DNA of 42,841 nt, from the NCBI RefSeq assembly GCF_016583785.1, contig NZ_NRRU01000044.1:1-42841 (forward strand), read 5' to 3'. The translations under genes were made by a program, and so were the position numbers. Position 1 is the stretch's first letter. The number at the start of each line of letters is the position of its first letter. This stretch comes from Rubrivivax gelatinosus. Its GTDB lineage: Bacteria > Pseudomonadota > Gammaproteobacteria > Burkholderiales > Burkholderiaceae_C. Positions 17,917 to 26,727 of this stretch are shown one piece after another. Under the pieces are notes generated by a model. That model did no database searches, had not been told where the DNA came from, and was given only the letters and a program-made list of their open reading frames with translations.

Positions 17917-18221
17917 CACAAGGCCCCTTGGATGTCGCCGCGGAAGCCCCAGACGCGGCGCTCGCCGGCGTAGGGCACCAGCTGCACGGTGCGCTGCTGG
18001 CCGGGCTCGAAACGCACCGCGGTGCCGCTGGCGATGTCCAGGCGCATGCCGCGGGCGGCGGCGCGGTCGAAACGCAGCGCCGGGTTGGTCTCGGCGAAGT
18101 GATAGTGCGAGCCGACCTGGATCGGCCGGTCGCCAGCGTTTTCGACCACCAGGGTCAGCGCCGGGCGGCCGGGGTTCAGCGTCAGCTCGCCGTCGTCGGT
18201 CAGCAGTTCTCCGGGAATCAT
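17916..18221 (-). CDS. ureB: Urease beta subunit
   Basis: 101 residues, [20 protein letters not shown]. The small beta subunit of the urease trimer (UreABC)3 packs on UreC. The family pattern is complete: [50 protein letters not shown] (quoted as consecutive short blocks of one conserved region), ending [11 protein letters not shown] chose ATG 18221, the usual start MIPGE, with an AGGG eight bases upstream. An upstream ATG at 18233 overlaps the ureA stop as ATGA and would add MRAA. Its stop shares one base with the ureC ATG. Confidence 0.93.
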   Translation of the reverse strand: MIPGELLTDDGELTLNPGRPALTLVVENAGDRPIQVGSHYHFAETNPALRFDRAAARGMRLDIASGTAVRFEPGQQRTVQLVPYAGERRVWGFRGDIQGAL

Positions 18222-18229
18222 GGCCGCCC

Positions 18230-18532
<303 letters not shown>

Positions 18533-18546
18533 GGGCGGATTTCTCT

Positions 18547-18561
18547 GCAAGTCCGGCGCCA
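18547..18561 (-). promoter_or_regulatory. Possible sigma-54 promoter before ureA (weak)
   Basis: On the minus strand TGGCGCCGGACTTGC has the GG-N10-GC spacing and differs from TGGCAC-N5-TTGC at one core base. The predicted start of transcription would be about 18535, three bases before the ureA ATG, leaving no ribosome site. Either ureA mRNA is nearly leaderless from this promoter or the match is chance. Confidence 0.3.
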
Positions 18562-18598
18562 TGTCAAGGCTGGTGCGCTTCTTGATTGCCATGCCTCG

Positions 18599-21500
18599 AT
18601 GAGTCCCCAGGCCGACCCCGCTGCCGCCCCGAACGAAGCGCCGCAGCGCGTGGTGAAGACGCGCCGCGACTACAACGCCTGGGTGGCGCGCGAGACCATC
18701 GAGGACTACGCGCTGCGTTTCACGCCGCGTTCGTTCCGGCGCTGGAGCGAGTGGCGGGTGGCCAACACCGCCTTCGGCGCCTCGTCTTTCCTGATCCTCG
18801 AAGCCGTCGGCGCGACGCTGCTGGTGCAGCACGGCTTCGTCAACGCGGCGCTGGCGATCCTGGCCACGGGCCTGGTGATCTTTCTCGCCGGCTGGCCGAT
18901 CAGCGTCTACGCCGCGCGCCACGGCGTCGACATGGACCTGCTGACCCGCGGCGCCGGCTTCGGCTACATCGGCTCGACCATCACCTCGCTGATCTACGCG
19001 AGCTTCACCTTCATCTTCTTCGCGCTCGAAGCGGCGGTGATGGCCTATGCGCTGGAGCTGGCCTTGGACATCCCGCCGGCGCTTGGCTACCTGCTCTGCG
19101 CGCTGGTCGTGATCCCGCTGGTGACGCACGGCGTCACCGCGATCAGCCGGCTGCAGGTCTGGACCCAGCCGCTGTGGCTGGCGATGCTGGTCGTGCCCTA
19201 TGTCTTCGTCTTCCGCGCCGAGCCCGAGTTGCTGGCGGGCCTGACGAGCTACGGCGGTGAACACGGTGCGGCGAGCTTCGACGTGCTCGCCTTCGGCGCC
19301 GCGACCACGGTCGGCATCGCGCTCATCACGCAGATGGGCGAGCAGGCCGACTACCTGCGGTTCATGCCCGAGCGCCGCGGCTGGCGCTGGCACCTGGCGG
19401 TGCTGGCCGGCGGCCCCGGCTGGGTGCTGCCGGGCGTGCTGAAGATGCTGGGCGGCGCGCTGCTGGCCTATCTGGCGATCACGCGCATGGTGCCGCCCGA
19501 ACGTGCCGTCGACCCGAACCAGATGTACCTGGCGGCCTACGAGACCGTGTTCTCCGACTACGGCCTCGCGGTCGCGGTGACGGCGGCCTTCGTGCTCGTC
19601 TCGCAGCTGAAGATCAACGTCACCAACGCCTACGCCGGCTCGCTGGCCTGGAGCAACTTCTTCTCGCGGCTGACGCATGCGCACCCGGGGCGCGTGGTCT
19701 GGATGGTGTTCAACACGGGCATCGCGCTGGTGCTGATGGAGATGAACGTCTTCCAGGCGCTGTCGCACGTGCTCGGCCTGTACGCCAACGTCGCCATCGC
19801 CTGGATGATGGCGGTGGTGGCCGACCTCGTCGTCAACAAGCCGCTGGGCTGGTCGCCGCCGGGCATCGAGTTCAAGCGTGCGCATCTCTACGACATCAAC
19901 CCGGTGGGTGTCGGCGCGATGGGCATCGCCTCGCTGCTGTCGGTGGCGGCGCACCTGGGCGCCTTCGGCGAACTGGCGCAGGCTTATTCGGCGGCGATCG
20001 CGCTCGTCACCGCCTTCGTCGCCTCGCCGCTGATCGCCTGGGCGACCAAGGGCCGCTACTACCTGGCGCGCAGCAGCACGCTGCCGGCGGGCAGCATCCC
20101 GATCGTCGCCGAAGGCGCCGCCGCCGACGGCCGCTACGCCCGGCTGCGCCACCGCTGCACGGTCTGCGAGAGCGAGTACGAGGTCGAGGACATGGCCTTC
20201 TGCCCGGCCTACCAGGCGCCGATCTGCAGCCTGTGCTGCACGCTGGACGCGCGCTGCCACGACCTGTGCAAACCGCAGGCCAAGCTGATGGCGCAGTGGC
20301 GCGCGCTGCTCGGCCGGCTGCTGCCGGCGCGCATGGCGCCGCAGCTCGACGCTGGGCTCGCCGACTACCTGCTGCTGATGGGCATCGTCACGCCGCTGCT
20401 GGCGCTGGTGCTGGGCATCGCCCACCGCCAGGCGCTGCGCCTGCTGGGCGATCAGGCGGCGGTCCTGGGGCCGACCCTGGCGCAAGGCTTCGTCAGCAGC
20501 TTCCTGCTGCTGTGGATCGCCGCCGGCATCGGCGTCTGGTGGGGCGTGCTGGCGCACCGCAGCCGCGTCGCGGCGCAGGAGGAGTCCAACCGCCAGACGC
20601 TGGCGCTGCAGCGCGAGATCGAGTCGCACGCACGCACCGACGCCGCGCTGCAGGCCGCGCGCGAGGAAGCCGACCGTGCCCGCGGCCACGCCGAAGCCGC
20701 CAACCGCGCCAAGAGCCGCTACATCACCACCATCAGCCACGAGCTGCGCACGCCGCTCAACAGCATCCTCGGTTACGCCCAGCTGCTGGAGGAGGACGAG
20801 GCGATGCCGGCCCACCGGCGCCAGGCGGTCTCGGTCATCCGCCGCGGCGGCGACCACCTGCTGAGCCTGATCGAAGGCACGCTGGACATCGCGCGCATCG
20901 AGTCGGGCAAGCTGGCACTGGAGGTGCGCGCGATGCGTTTTGCCGACGGCCTGGCCGAGATCGCGCGCCTGTTCGAGCTGCAGGCCGCCGGCCGTGGGCT
21001 GGCTTTCCGCTTCGTCGTCGAGGGCCGGCTGCCGGCCGTCGTGCGCGCCGACGAGAAGCGCCTGCGCCAGATCCTGATCAACCTGCTGGGCAACGCGATC
21101 AAGTTCACCCAGACCGGCCAGGTGACGCTGCGGGTCGCCCACCAGCGCGAGATGGCGCGTTTCGAGATCGAGGACACGGGCCCCGGCATGACGCCCGACG
21201 AACTGGCGCGTGTCTTCGAACCCTTCGAACGCGGCTCGGCCGCCAGCGGCCAGTCGGCCGGCTCCACCGGCCTTGGGCTGACGATCGCGCGCATGCTCTG
21301 CGAGCTGATGGGCGGCGAGATGACGGTGGCGAGCACGCCCGGTGCCGGCAGCACCTTCCGCATCCGGCTGTTCCTGCCCGAAGCCGCTGCCGTGGGCGTC
21401 GAGGCGCTGCACGCGCGCCGCATCGGCTACGAAGGCGCGCCGCGGCGCGTGCTCGCGGTCGACAACGAAGAAGCCGACCGGCGCCTCGTCGCCGACCTGC

Positions 21501-22054
21501 TGCAGCCGCTGGGTTTCGAGGTCGAAGGCGCCGCCAGCGGCGAAGCAGCGCTCGAACGCCTGGCCGCCGACCCGCCATACGACGCGGTCTTCATGGACCT
21601 GGCGATGCCCGGCATCGACGGCTGGGAGACGATCCGCCGGCTGCGCGGCGCCGGCCACACGATGCCGGTGGCGGTGATCTCGGCCAACGCCTTCGACAAA
21701 CGCCTGGACAACGACGTCGGCCTGCCGGGCGAGGACTTTCTCGTCAAGCCGGTGCGGGTCGGCGAGCTGCTGGACTGGCTGGGCGCGCGCCTGGGTCTGA
21801 GCTGGCGTGTCGCCGAACGCCCGCCCGAACCGGCCGCACCGCCGCCGGCGAATCCAGCGCTGCCGCCAGCCGAACTGCTGCGCCCGCTGCGCGACGCGCT
21901 CGAACTGGGCCATGTGCGCGGCGTCGCGCGCCAGCTCGACCTGATCGAGGCCGCCGACCCCGCGCACGCGGGTTTTGCCGCCAAGATGCGCCTGCTGGCG
22001 CGTCAGTTCAATTACGAAGCGATGAACCAGATCCTGGCGAAATGCCCACCATGA
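18599..22054 (+). CDS. NCS1-type permease fused to hybrid sensor histidine kinase
   Basis: 1151 residues from ATG 18599 ([10 protein letters not shown]). Residues about 40-500 form a nucleobase-cation-symporter-1-like membrane domain with around twelve helices ([53 protein letters not shown]). Residues about 517-560 hold a cysteine cluster ([29 protein letters not shown]) suited to binding metal or redox sensing. Two more helices and a coiled coil follow (about 590-700). HisKA has [10 protein letters not shown] with the phospho-His near 713. HATPase has [16 protein letters not shown] and GSTGLGLT. A receiver domain has Asp near 999 (FMDLAMPG). The tail (1075-1151) is helical. Probably a receptor for a purine, hydantoin or urea-type compound; ligand unknown. 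The stop overlaps the response regulator gene (ATGA). Confidence 0.88.
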   Translation: MSPQADPAAAPNEAPQRVVKTRRDYNAWVARETIEDYALRFTPRSFRRWSEWRVANTAFGASSFLILEAVGATLLVQHGFVNAALAILATGLVIFLAGWPISVYAARHGVDMDLLTRGAGFGYIGSTITSLIYASFTFIFFALEAAVMAYALELALDIPPALGYLLCALVVIPLVTHGVTAISRLQVWTQPLWLAMLVVPYVFVFRAEPELLAGLTSYGGEHGAASFDVLAFGAATTVGIALITQMGEQADYLRFMPERRGWRWHLAVLAGGPGWVLPGVLKMLGGALLAYLAITRMVPPERAVDPNQMYLAAYETVFSDYGLAVAVTAAFVLVSQLKINVTNAYAGSLAWSNFFSRLTHAHPGRVVWMVFNTGIALVLMEMNVFQALSHVLGLYANVAIAWMMAVVADLVVNKPLGWSPPGIEFKRAHLYDINPVGVGAMGIASLLSVAAHLGAFGELAQAYSAAIALVTAFVASPLIAWATKGRYYLARSSTLPAGSIPIVAEGAAADGRYARLRHRCTVCESEYEVEDMAFCPAYQAPICSLCCTLDARCHDLCKPQAKLMAQWRALLGRLLPARMAPQLDAGLADYLLLMGIVTPLLALVLGIAHRQALRLLGDQAAVLGPTLAQGFVSSFLLLWIAAGIGVWWGVLAHRSRVAAQEESNRQTLALQREIESHARTDAALQAAREEADRARGHAEAANRAKSRYITTISHELRTPLNSILGYAQLLEEDEAMPAHRRQAVSVIRRGGDHLLSLIEGTLDIARIESGKLALEVRAMRFADGLAEIARLFELQAAGRGLAFRFVVEGRLPAVVRADEKRLRQILINLLGNAIKFTQTGQVTLRVAHQREMARFEIEDTGPGMTPDELARVFEPFERGSAASGQSAGSTGLGLTIARMLCELMGGEMTVASTPGAGSTFRIRLFLPEAAAVGVEALHARRIGYEGAPRRVLAVDNEEADRRLVADLLQPLGFEVEGAASGEAALERLAADPPYDAVFMDLAMPGIDGWETIRRLRGAGHTMPVAVISANAFDKRLDNDVGLPGEDFLVKPVRVGELLDWLGARLGLSWRVAERPPEPAAPPPANPALPPAELLRPLRDALELGHVRGVARQLDLIEAADPAHAGFAAKMRLLARQFNYEAMNQILAKCPP

Positions 22055-23022
22055 ATCCCGAACGGCCTGAGGACGAGCCCCGCGGCGACGCCGACGTCGT
22101 GCTCGTCGTCGACGACGTGCCCGACAACCTGGCGCTGCTCAACGACGCGCTCGACGAAGCCGGCTACACCGTGCTCGTCGCCACCTCGGGCGAAGCGGCG
22201 CTGGCGCTGGCGGCCCGCGCCCAGCCCGACATCGTGCTGCTGGACGCGGTGATGCCGGGCCTGGACGGTTTCGAGGTCGCGCGCCGGCTCAAGGCCGACG
22301 CCGACACGGCGCAGATCCCGATCGTCTTCATGACCGGCCTGACCGAGACCGAACACGTGGTCGCCGCCTTCGGTGCCGGCGGCACCGACTACGTCACCAA
22401 GCCCATCCGTCCGCGCGAGGTGCTGGCGCGCATTGCCGCCCACCTGCATCAGGCGCGCAGCCAGCGCCAGGCGCGCAACGCGCTCGACGCCTTCGGCCAC
22501 GCGACGCTGGTGGTGCGCGAGCGCGACGGCCGCCGGCTCTGGCAGACGGCGCTGGCGCGGCGCATGCTGTCCGAACACTTCGGCGGCGAGGACACGGCGA
22601 CGCCGCCCGAGCTGATGGCCTGGGTCGCACGCGAGGCTTTGCGCCGCCGCGCCGGCGCCGACCCGGCCGGGCTGACGGTGGCGCGCGGCGCGCGCCGCAT
22701 CAGCTTCGCGCTGCACCCGATGCCCGAGGACGACGCCGAGGCCGGCGGCGGCGAGTGGCTGGTGGTGCTGCGCCAGAGCGACGACGCCGCCATCGTCGAG
22801 GCGATGGCGCTGGCGCTGGAGCTGACGGCGCGCGAGGCCGAGGTGCTGTACTGGGTGGTGCAGGGCAAGACCAACCGCGACATCGGCGAGATCCTCGGCA
22901 CCAGCCACCGCACCGTCACCAAGCACCTGGAGCACGTGTTCGAGAAGCTCGGCGTCGAGACCCGCACCGCCGCCGCCGGGCTGGCGATGGCGCGTGTGCC
23001 GCAGCTTGGTCGCGGCGCGTAG
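22051..23022 (+). CDS. Two-component response regulator, receiver plus LuxR-type HTH
   Basis: 323 residues. The N-terminal receiver (about 15-135) has the acidic pair VVDDVPD, phospho-acceptor D65 in LLDAVMPG, and K117 in YVTKPIRP. A middle region of about 120 residues ([19 protein letters not shown]) is unassigned. The C-terminal HTH reads [20 protein letters not shown], then [29 protein letters not shown], the NarL/LuxR pattern. It overlaps the permease-kinase by ATGA and is certainly its cognate regulator. The gene order suggests targets such as the divergent urease operon or the purine genes downstream; that is inference. Confidence 0.9.
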   Translation: MNPERPEDEPRGDADVVLVVDDVPDNLALLNDALDEAGYTVLVATSGEAALALAARAQPDIVLLDAVMPGLDGFEVARRLKADADTAQIPIVFMTGLTETEHVVAAFGAGGTDYVTKPIRPREVLARIAAHLHQARSQRQARNALDAFGHATLVVRERDGRRLWQTALARRMLSEHFGGEDTATPPELMAWVAREALRRRAGADPAGLTVARGARRISFALHPMPEDDAEAGGGEWLVVLRQSDDAAIVEAMALALELTAREAEVLYWVVQGKTNRDIGEILGTSHRTVTKHLEHVFEKLGVETRTAAAGLAMARVPQLGRGA

Positions 23023-23167
23023 GCCGTTCGTCGCACGGCGCTTGACCTTCGTCGCCGGGGCGGAACACTCTTCCTCTTTCGCCGGGACGGCCCTTCGGGC
23101 CGGCCCACCTTCGAATCCACCGCAGAATCCCGCGCGCGGCCCGTGCCGTGCCCTCCACACCTTGAAG

Positions 23168-25069
23168 ATGCACACCTTCGTCGCCGGCGCCGTCTGCGCC
23201 GCAGCCGTCTCGATGGCCGCCTCCGCGATGGCCGCCAAGCCCACGACCCGCGTGCGTGCCGAGATCCCGTCGCAGTACCGCTGGGACTTCAGCCCGATCT
23301 ACGCCAACTGGGAAGCCTGGGAAGCGGGCATGCGCGAGATGGACCAGCGCATCGACGCCTTCGCCAAGCTGCAGGGCACGCTGAAGAACGGCCCGGAGGC
23401 GGTGCTGGCCGCCTACCAGGCCTACGACGAGATCGGCAAGCTGCAGTACCGCATCTATCGCTACCCGCAGCTGCAGCGCGACACCGACACGCGCGACCAG
23501 AACGTCGCCGGCCGCTTCCAGCGGGTCGGCGCGCTGTTCGCCAAGTTCGACACCGCCAGCGCCTGGTTCACGCCCGAGCTGCTGACCGTGCCCGAAGCGA
23601 CGATGAGCGCCTGGCTCGCGAAGACCCCGGCGCTCGCGCCCTACCGCTTCCCGATCACCGAGGTCTACCGCCGCCAGGCGCACGTGCTCGACGAGAAGGG
23701 CGAACGCCTGCTGTCGCTGGCCGCGCGCAGCAACCGTGCGTCCAACGAGACCTACAGCGAGCTCAGCACCTCGGACATCAAGTTCCCGACCGTGCGCCTG
23801 TCCGACGGCAAGGACGTGACGCTGACGCCGGGCAACTACTCGGCGCTGCTCTCCGAGAACCTGGTGCAGGCCGACCGCGCCGCCGCTGCCGCCGCCCACG
23901 TCGGCACCTACGGCCAGACCGCGCACACCTACGCCGCGATCTACAACGGCATCCTGCAGCGCGACTGGTTCATGGCGCGCGCGCGCAACTTCCCGACGAC
24001 GCTGGACGCGGCGCTGGACGAAAACGCGATCCCGCGCCAGGTCGTCGAGACGCTGATCGACGTCGCGCGCCATGGCACCGGCCCGCTGCAGCGCTACGCC
24101 AGGCTGCGCCAACGCCTGCTGGGGCTGCCCAGCTACCACCTCTACGACCAGTTCGTGCCGGTGTTCCGCAGCGACAAGACCTGGCCTTATGAAGAGGCGC
24201 GCAAGCAGGCGATCGCCTCGGTGGCGCCGCTGGGCAAGGACTATGTGCAGCGCTACGAGAAGTTCGTCAGCGGCGGCCGCGTCGACGTCTACGAGAACGA
24301 GGGCAAACGCAGCGGTGCCTACAACGCCGGCGTCTACGGCGTCGGCCCCTACCTGCTGATGAACTACAACGACACGCGCGACGCGATGTTCACCTTCGCC
24401 CACGAGGCGGGGCACGCGATGCACACCGTGCTGTCCTACGAGCACCAGCCCTACGCCACCTCCGACTACACGATCTTCGTCGCCGAGGTCGCGTCGACGA
24501 CCAACGAACGCTTCCTGCTCGAGCACCTGCTGAAGCAGACCACCGACCCGAAGGAGCGTTTCCTGCTGCTGCAGGAAGCGGTCGACGCCATCGTCGGCAC
24601 CTTCTACACGCAGGTGCTGTTCGCCGACTTCGAGCTGCGTGCGCACCAGCTGGTCGAACGCGACGAGCCGGTCACGACCGAGGTGCTGAACCAGCTCTAC
24701 GCCGGCGTGCTGAAGGACTACTGGGGCGACGCGATCGCCCACGACGAGTTCTACCAGTACACCTGGGCGCGCATCCCGCACTTCTTCAACACGCCGTACT
24801 ACGTCTTCCAGTACGCGACCTGCTTCGCCTCGTCGGCGCAGCTGTTCAAGGCGATGAACGAAGGCCCCAAGGCGCAGCGCGAGGCCGCGGTCAAGCGCTA
24901 CACCGAGCTGCTGTCCTCGGGCGGCAACGACCAGCCGATGAAGCAGCTGCAGAAGGCCGGTGTCGACCTGACGCAGCGCCAGACGGTGCAGGCCGTCGTC
25001 GACCAGCTCGACGCGCTGGTGACGCGCATGGAAGCCGAAGCCGCCAAGCTCGCGCCGGCCGCGCGCTGA
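23168..25069 (+). CDS. M3-family oligoendopeptidase (PepF-like), exported
   Basis: 633 residues from ATG 23168. The N-terminus MHTFVAGAVCAAAVSMAASA is a plausible Sec signal peptide ending near AMA-AKP, unusual for PepF enzymes, which are mostly cytoplasmic. The zinc site HEAGH is at 412-416 in TFAHEAGHAMHTVL, followed by FVAEVASTTNERFLLEHLL with the third ligand Glu. Further conserved blocks are GVYGVGPYLLMNYNDTRDAM and YYVFQYATCFASSAQLF. It degrades short peptides, here probably in the periplasm. Start alternatives upstream (to 22994) run into the response regulator gene. A strong intrinsic terminator follows at 25088-25116. Confidence 0.88.
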   Translation: MHTFVAGAVCAAAVSMAASAMAAKPTTRVRAEIPSQYRWDFSPIYANWEAWEAGMREMDQRIDAFAKLQGTLKNGPEAVLAAYQAYDEIGKLQYRIYRYPQLQRDTDTRDQNVAGRFQRVGALFAKFDTASAWFTPELLTVPEATMSAWLAKTPALAPYRFPITEVYRRQAHVLDEKGERLLSLAARSNRASNETYSELSTSDIKFPTVRLSDGKDVTLTPGNYSALLSENLVQADRAAAAAAHVGTYGQTAHTYAAIYNGILQRDWFMARARNFPTTLDAALDENAIPRQVVETLIDVARHGTGPLQRYARLRQRLLGLPSYHLYDQFVPVFRSDKTWPYEEARKQAIASVAPLGKDYVQRYEKFVSGGRVDVYENEGKRSGAYNAGVYGVGPYLLMNYNDTRDAMFTFAHEAGHAMHTVLSYEHQPYATSDYTIFVAEVASTTNERFLLEHLLKQTTDPKERFLLLQEAVDAIVGTFYTQVLFADFELRAHQLVERDEPVTTEVLNQLYAGVLKDYWGDAIAHDEFYQYTWARIPHFFNTPYYVFQYATCFASSAQLFKAMNEGPKAQREAAVKRYTELLSSGGNDQPMKQLQKAGVDLTQRQTVQAVVDQLDALVTRMEAEAAKLAPAAR

Positions 25070-25087
25070 GCGCCGCCGCGACAGGCC

Positions 25088-25116
25088 AGGCCGCCCTCCG
25101 GGGCGGCCTTTTTCTT
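25088..25116 (+). terminator. Rho-independent terminator after the M3 peptidase gene
   Basis: AGGCCGCC (25088-25095) pairs with GGCGGCCT (25102-25109) around a short loop. It is followed by TTTTTCTT. The hairpin begins 18 bases after the peptidase stop and is well formed in the plus direction. Confidence 0.9.
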
Positions 25117-25137
25117 GTGGATCGCGTGATTCCGGAC

Positions 25138-25187
25138 GGTGCACCCGCTCGCCTGTGGTGCCTCGCCCACGCCCATCGCGGTGCACC
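25138..25187. promoter_or_regulatory. Two perfect GGTGCACC palindromes upstream of the porin
   Basis: GGTGCACC occurs at 25138-25145 and again at 25180-25187, 42 bp apart start to start, about four helical turns. The pair lies about 75-120 bases upstream of the candidate sigma-54 promoter, where enhancer sites would be expected. Half-site spacing does not match the classical NtrC site (TGCACC-N5-GGTGCA), so the factor is not assigned. Confidence 0.35.
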
Positions 25188-25258
25188 TGGGAAAACCCCC
25201 GGTCGCGTCACGGGTATGTCACACAATGACTACCGCACCGCTGACTTGTATACAGAAG

Positions 25259-25273
25259 CGGCATAACGCTTGC
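25259..25273 (+). promoter_or_regulatory. Candidate sigma-54 promoter for the porin gene
   Basis: CGGCATAACGCTTGC has GG (25260-25261), ten bases, then GC (25272-25273), with GGCA and TTGCT matching the TGGCAC-N5-TTGCW consensus and mismatches at two outer positions. Predicted transcription start is near 25285, giving a leader of about 46 bases with AGGAG before the ATG. No sigma-70 pair of similar quality was seen. Confidence 0.45.
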
Positions 25274-25330
25274 TTCCAGACAAGTGGTTTTCCTCCTCTT
25301 TCCTCTTCATCACCCGTCCCAGGAGTCCTC

Positions 25331-26386
25331 ATGTCCCGTTCGCTGAAGGCCGTCGCTGGCGCTGCCGCGCTGCTGTGTTTCGGCCTGGCCCACGCCCAGT
25401 CCAACGTCAACATCTATGGTTTGATGGACGCCGCCGCCGGTAGCTTCCAGATGGCCGGCGCCGACTCGACCACCAAGGTCCAGAGCGGCAACATGACCAC
25501 CTCGTACATCGGCTTCGGCGGCAGCGAAGATCTCGGCCACGGCCTGAAGGTCACGTTCGCGATGGAGCACTTCCTGCAAGCCGATGCCGGCACCGCCGGC
25601 CGTTTTGTCGGTGACCGCTTCTGGGCGCGCAACGCCTACGTCGGCCTGGCCACGAACTACGGCGAGTACCAGTTCGGCCGCACGACGACGACGATGTTCG
25701 TCTCGACGCTGATGTTCAACGCGATCGGCGACTCGTTCGCGTTCTCGCCCAGCATCCTGCAGGTCCTGACCCCGCAGACCGACACCCGCCCGGGCGGCGC
25801 CAGCATGCTCGCCTGGTATGGCGACACCGGCTGGAGCAACTCGGTGCTGTTCAAGAGCAAGAGCTGGAACGGCCTGAGCTTCAACGTGCAAGCCAACGTC
25901 GGCGAAGGCTCGAGCCCGACGTCCTTCGGCAACAACATCGCCGGCAACGTGCTGTATCTGAACGGCCCTCTGGCCGCGACGCTGTCGTACTCGAAGGTCA
26001 AGAACGATGTGAAGGACTTCGTCAACGGCGTGCCGGCCGGCTTCGAAGACCAGCAAACCAAGCAGTTCGGCGCTTCCTACGACCTCGGCGTCGCCAAGCT
26101 CTTCGGCCAGTACACCGCGGTCGACACGACGGCGGCGACCGACACCGGCACCGACATCTGGGGCGTCGGCGCTTCGATCCCGCTGGCCGGCGGCAAGGTC
26201 CTGGCCCAGTACGGCCACGCCAAGGAAGACGGCAATGCGGTCGAGAAGACCAACAAGACGCTGACCCTGGGCTACGACTACAACCTGTCCAAGCGCACCG
26301 AGGTCTACGCGATCTACATGCAGGACAAGGTCACCGGCTTCGACTCCGGCGACACCTACGCCGTCGGCATCCGCCACAAGTTCTAA
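25331..26386 (+). CDS. Outer-membrane general porin (Omp32/Porin_4 type)
   Basis: 351 residues from ATG 25331, with AGGAG at 25321-25325. The signal peptide MSRSLKAVAGAAALLCFGLA ends at AHA-Q (cleavage after residue 22). The mature protein begins SNVNIYGLMDAAAG, typical of betaproteobacterial trimeric porins. It has alternating beta strands such as SYIGFGGSEDLGHGLKVTFA and VGLATNYGEYQFGRTTT, and it ends with the outer-membrane signal VGIRHKF (C-terminal Phe). It forms a 16-strand diffusion channel. The strong intrinsic terminator downstream suits a highly expressed gene. A possible sigma-54 promoter suggests nitrogen control and import of nitrogenous solutes, which is inference. Confidence 0.93.
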   Translation: MSRSLKAVAGAAALLCFGLAHAQSNVNIYGLMDAAAGSFQMAGADSTTKVQSGNMTTSYIGFGGSEDLGHGLKVTFAMEHFLQADAGTAGRFVGDRFWARNAYVGLATNYGEYQFGRTTTTMFVSTLMFNAIGDSFAFSPSILQVLTPQTDTRPGGASMLAWYGDTGWSNSVLFKSKSWNGLSFNVQANVGEGSSPTSFGNNIAGNVLYLNGPLAATLSYSKVKNDVKDFVNGVPAGFEDQQTKQFGASYDLGVAKLFGQYTAVDTTAATDTGTDIWGVGASIPLAGGKVLAQYGHAKEDGNAVEKTNKTLTLGYDYNLSKRTEVYAIYMQDKVTGFDSGDTYAVGIRHKF

Positions 26387-26427
26387 ACCCTCGCGGGGGC
26401 AACCCCGCCTCGGTACCTCAGCTTCAC

Positions 26428-26455
26428 GCGGCACCTTCGGGTGCCGCTTTTTATT
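26428..26455 (+). terminator. Rho-independent terminator of the porin gene
   Basis: GCGGCACC (26428-26435), loop TTCG, GGTGCCGC (26440-26447), then TTTTTATT. This is an ideal intrinsic terminator with a stable UUCG tetraloop, 42 bases after the porin stop. Confidence 0.95.
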
Positions 26456-26470
26456 GCCCGCACCAAACAA

Positions 26471-26636
26471 AACAGCCACCGGGGGCAGACCACGGTGGCT
26501 GTTGATTTCTTCCCCTCTGGGGACAGACCACCAACGGCGGTCAGGGGAGCGGACAAAGAAAAGGCCACCGGGCGAACCTCGGTGGCCTTTGCATTCCCCT
26601 CGGGGACAGACCGCCGAAGGCGGTCAGGGGGAGCGG
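26471..26636. repeat. Tandem duplicated two-hairpin module (terminator-like)
   Basis: Copy 1: AACAGCCACCG (26471-26481) pairs perfectly with CGGTGGCTGTT (26493-26503), then a 41-bp block at 26512-26552. Copy 2: AAAGGCCACCG (26560-26570) pairs with CGGTGGCCTTT (26580-26590), then a closely similar 41-bp block at 26596-26636. Each 41-bp block reads CCCCT..GGGGACAGACC, then GGCGGTCAGGGG. A-runs and T-runs flank the first hairpins, so they can terminate from both sides. Confidence 0.8.
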
Positions 26637-26649
26637 CGGTGTTAACGCG

Positions 26650-26727
26650 CCTGACCGGATCCGGGTCTCCCGGTCCGGTCAGGTTGCCCCCCCTCGGGGG
26701 GGCGGTCGCCAGGCGACCGGGGGCTCA
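26650..26727 (-). repeat. Third hairpin element, overlapping the BMP gene stop codon
   Basis: On the minus strand it starts TGAGCCCCC (TGA is the stop of the BMP gene). It then has hairpin CGGTCGCC-A-GGCGACCG (26703-26719), a C6/G6 palindrome, and a long stem of 26650-26659 with 26674-26683 plus an inner 5-bp stem. The architecture is the same as dispersed elements A and B, but the sequence beyond the first bases differs. A family relationship is inference. Confidence 0.6.

Larger units (their letters stand above)
26387..26724. other. 338-bp gene-free convergent region: array of hairpins
   Basis: It lies between the porin (plus) and the BMP operon (minus). It contains, in order: the porin terminator (26428-26455), two diverged copies of a two-hairpin module (26471-26552 and 26560-26636), and a third hairpin-rich element running to the BMP stop codon (26650-26727). 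No coding potential is convincing. The short frames across it have repeat-derived composition. Confidence 0.85.

Noticed and set aside
18570..18600. Sigma-54 promoter for the permease-kinase gene (TGGTGCGCTTCTTGA)
   Set aside because: The -12 GC is GA here, and the sequence is too close to the start codon.
23100..23120. tRNA gene, because of a TTCGAATCC T-loop-like string
   Set aside because: No acceptor, D-arm or anticodon stem can be formed around it.
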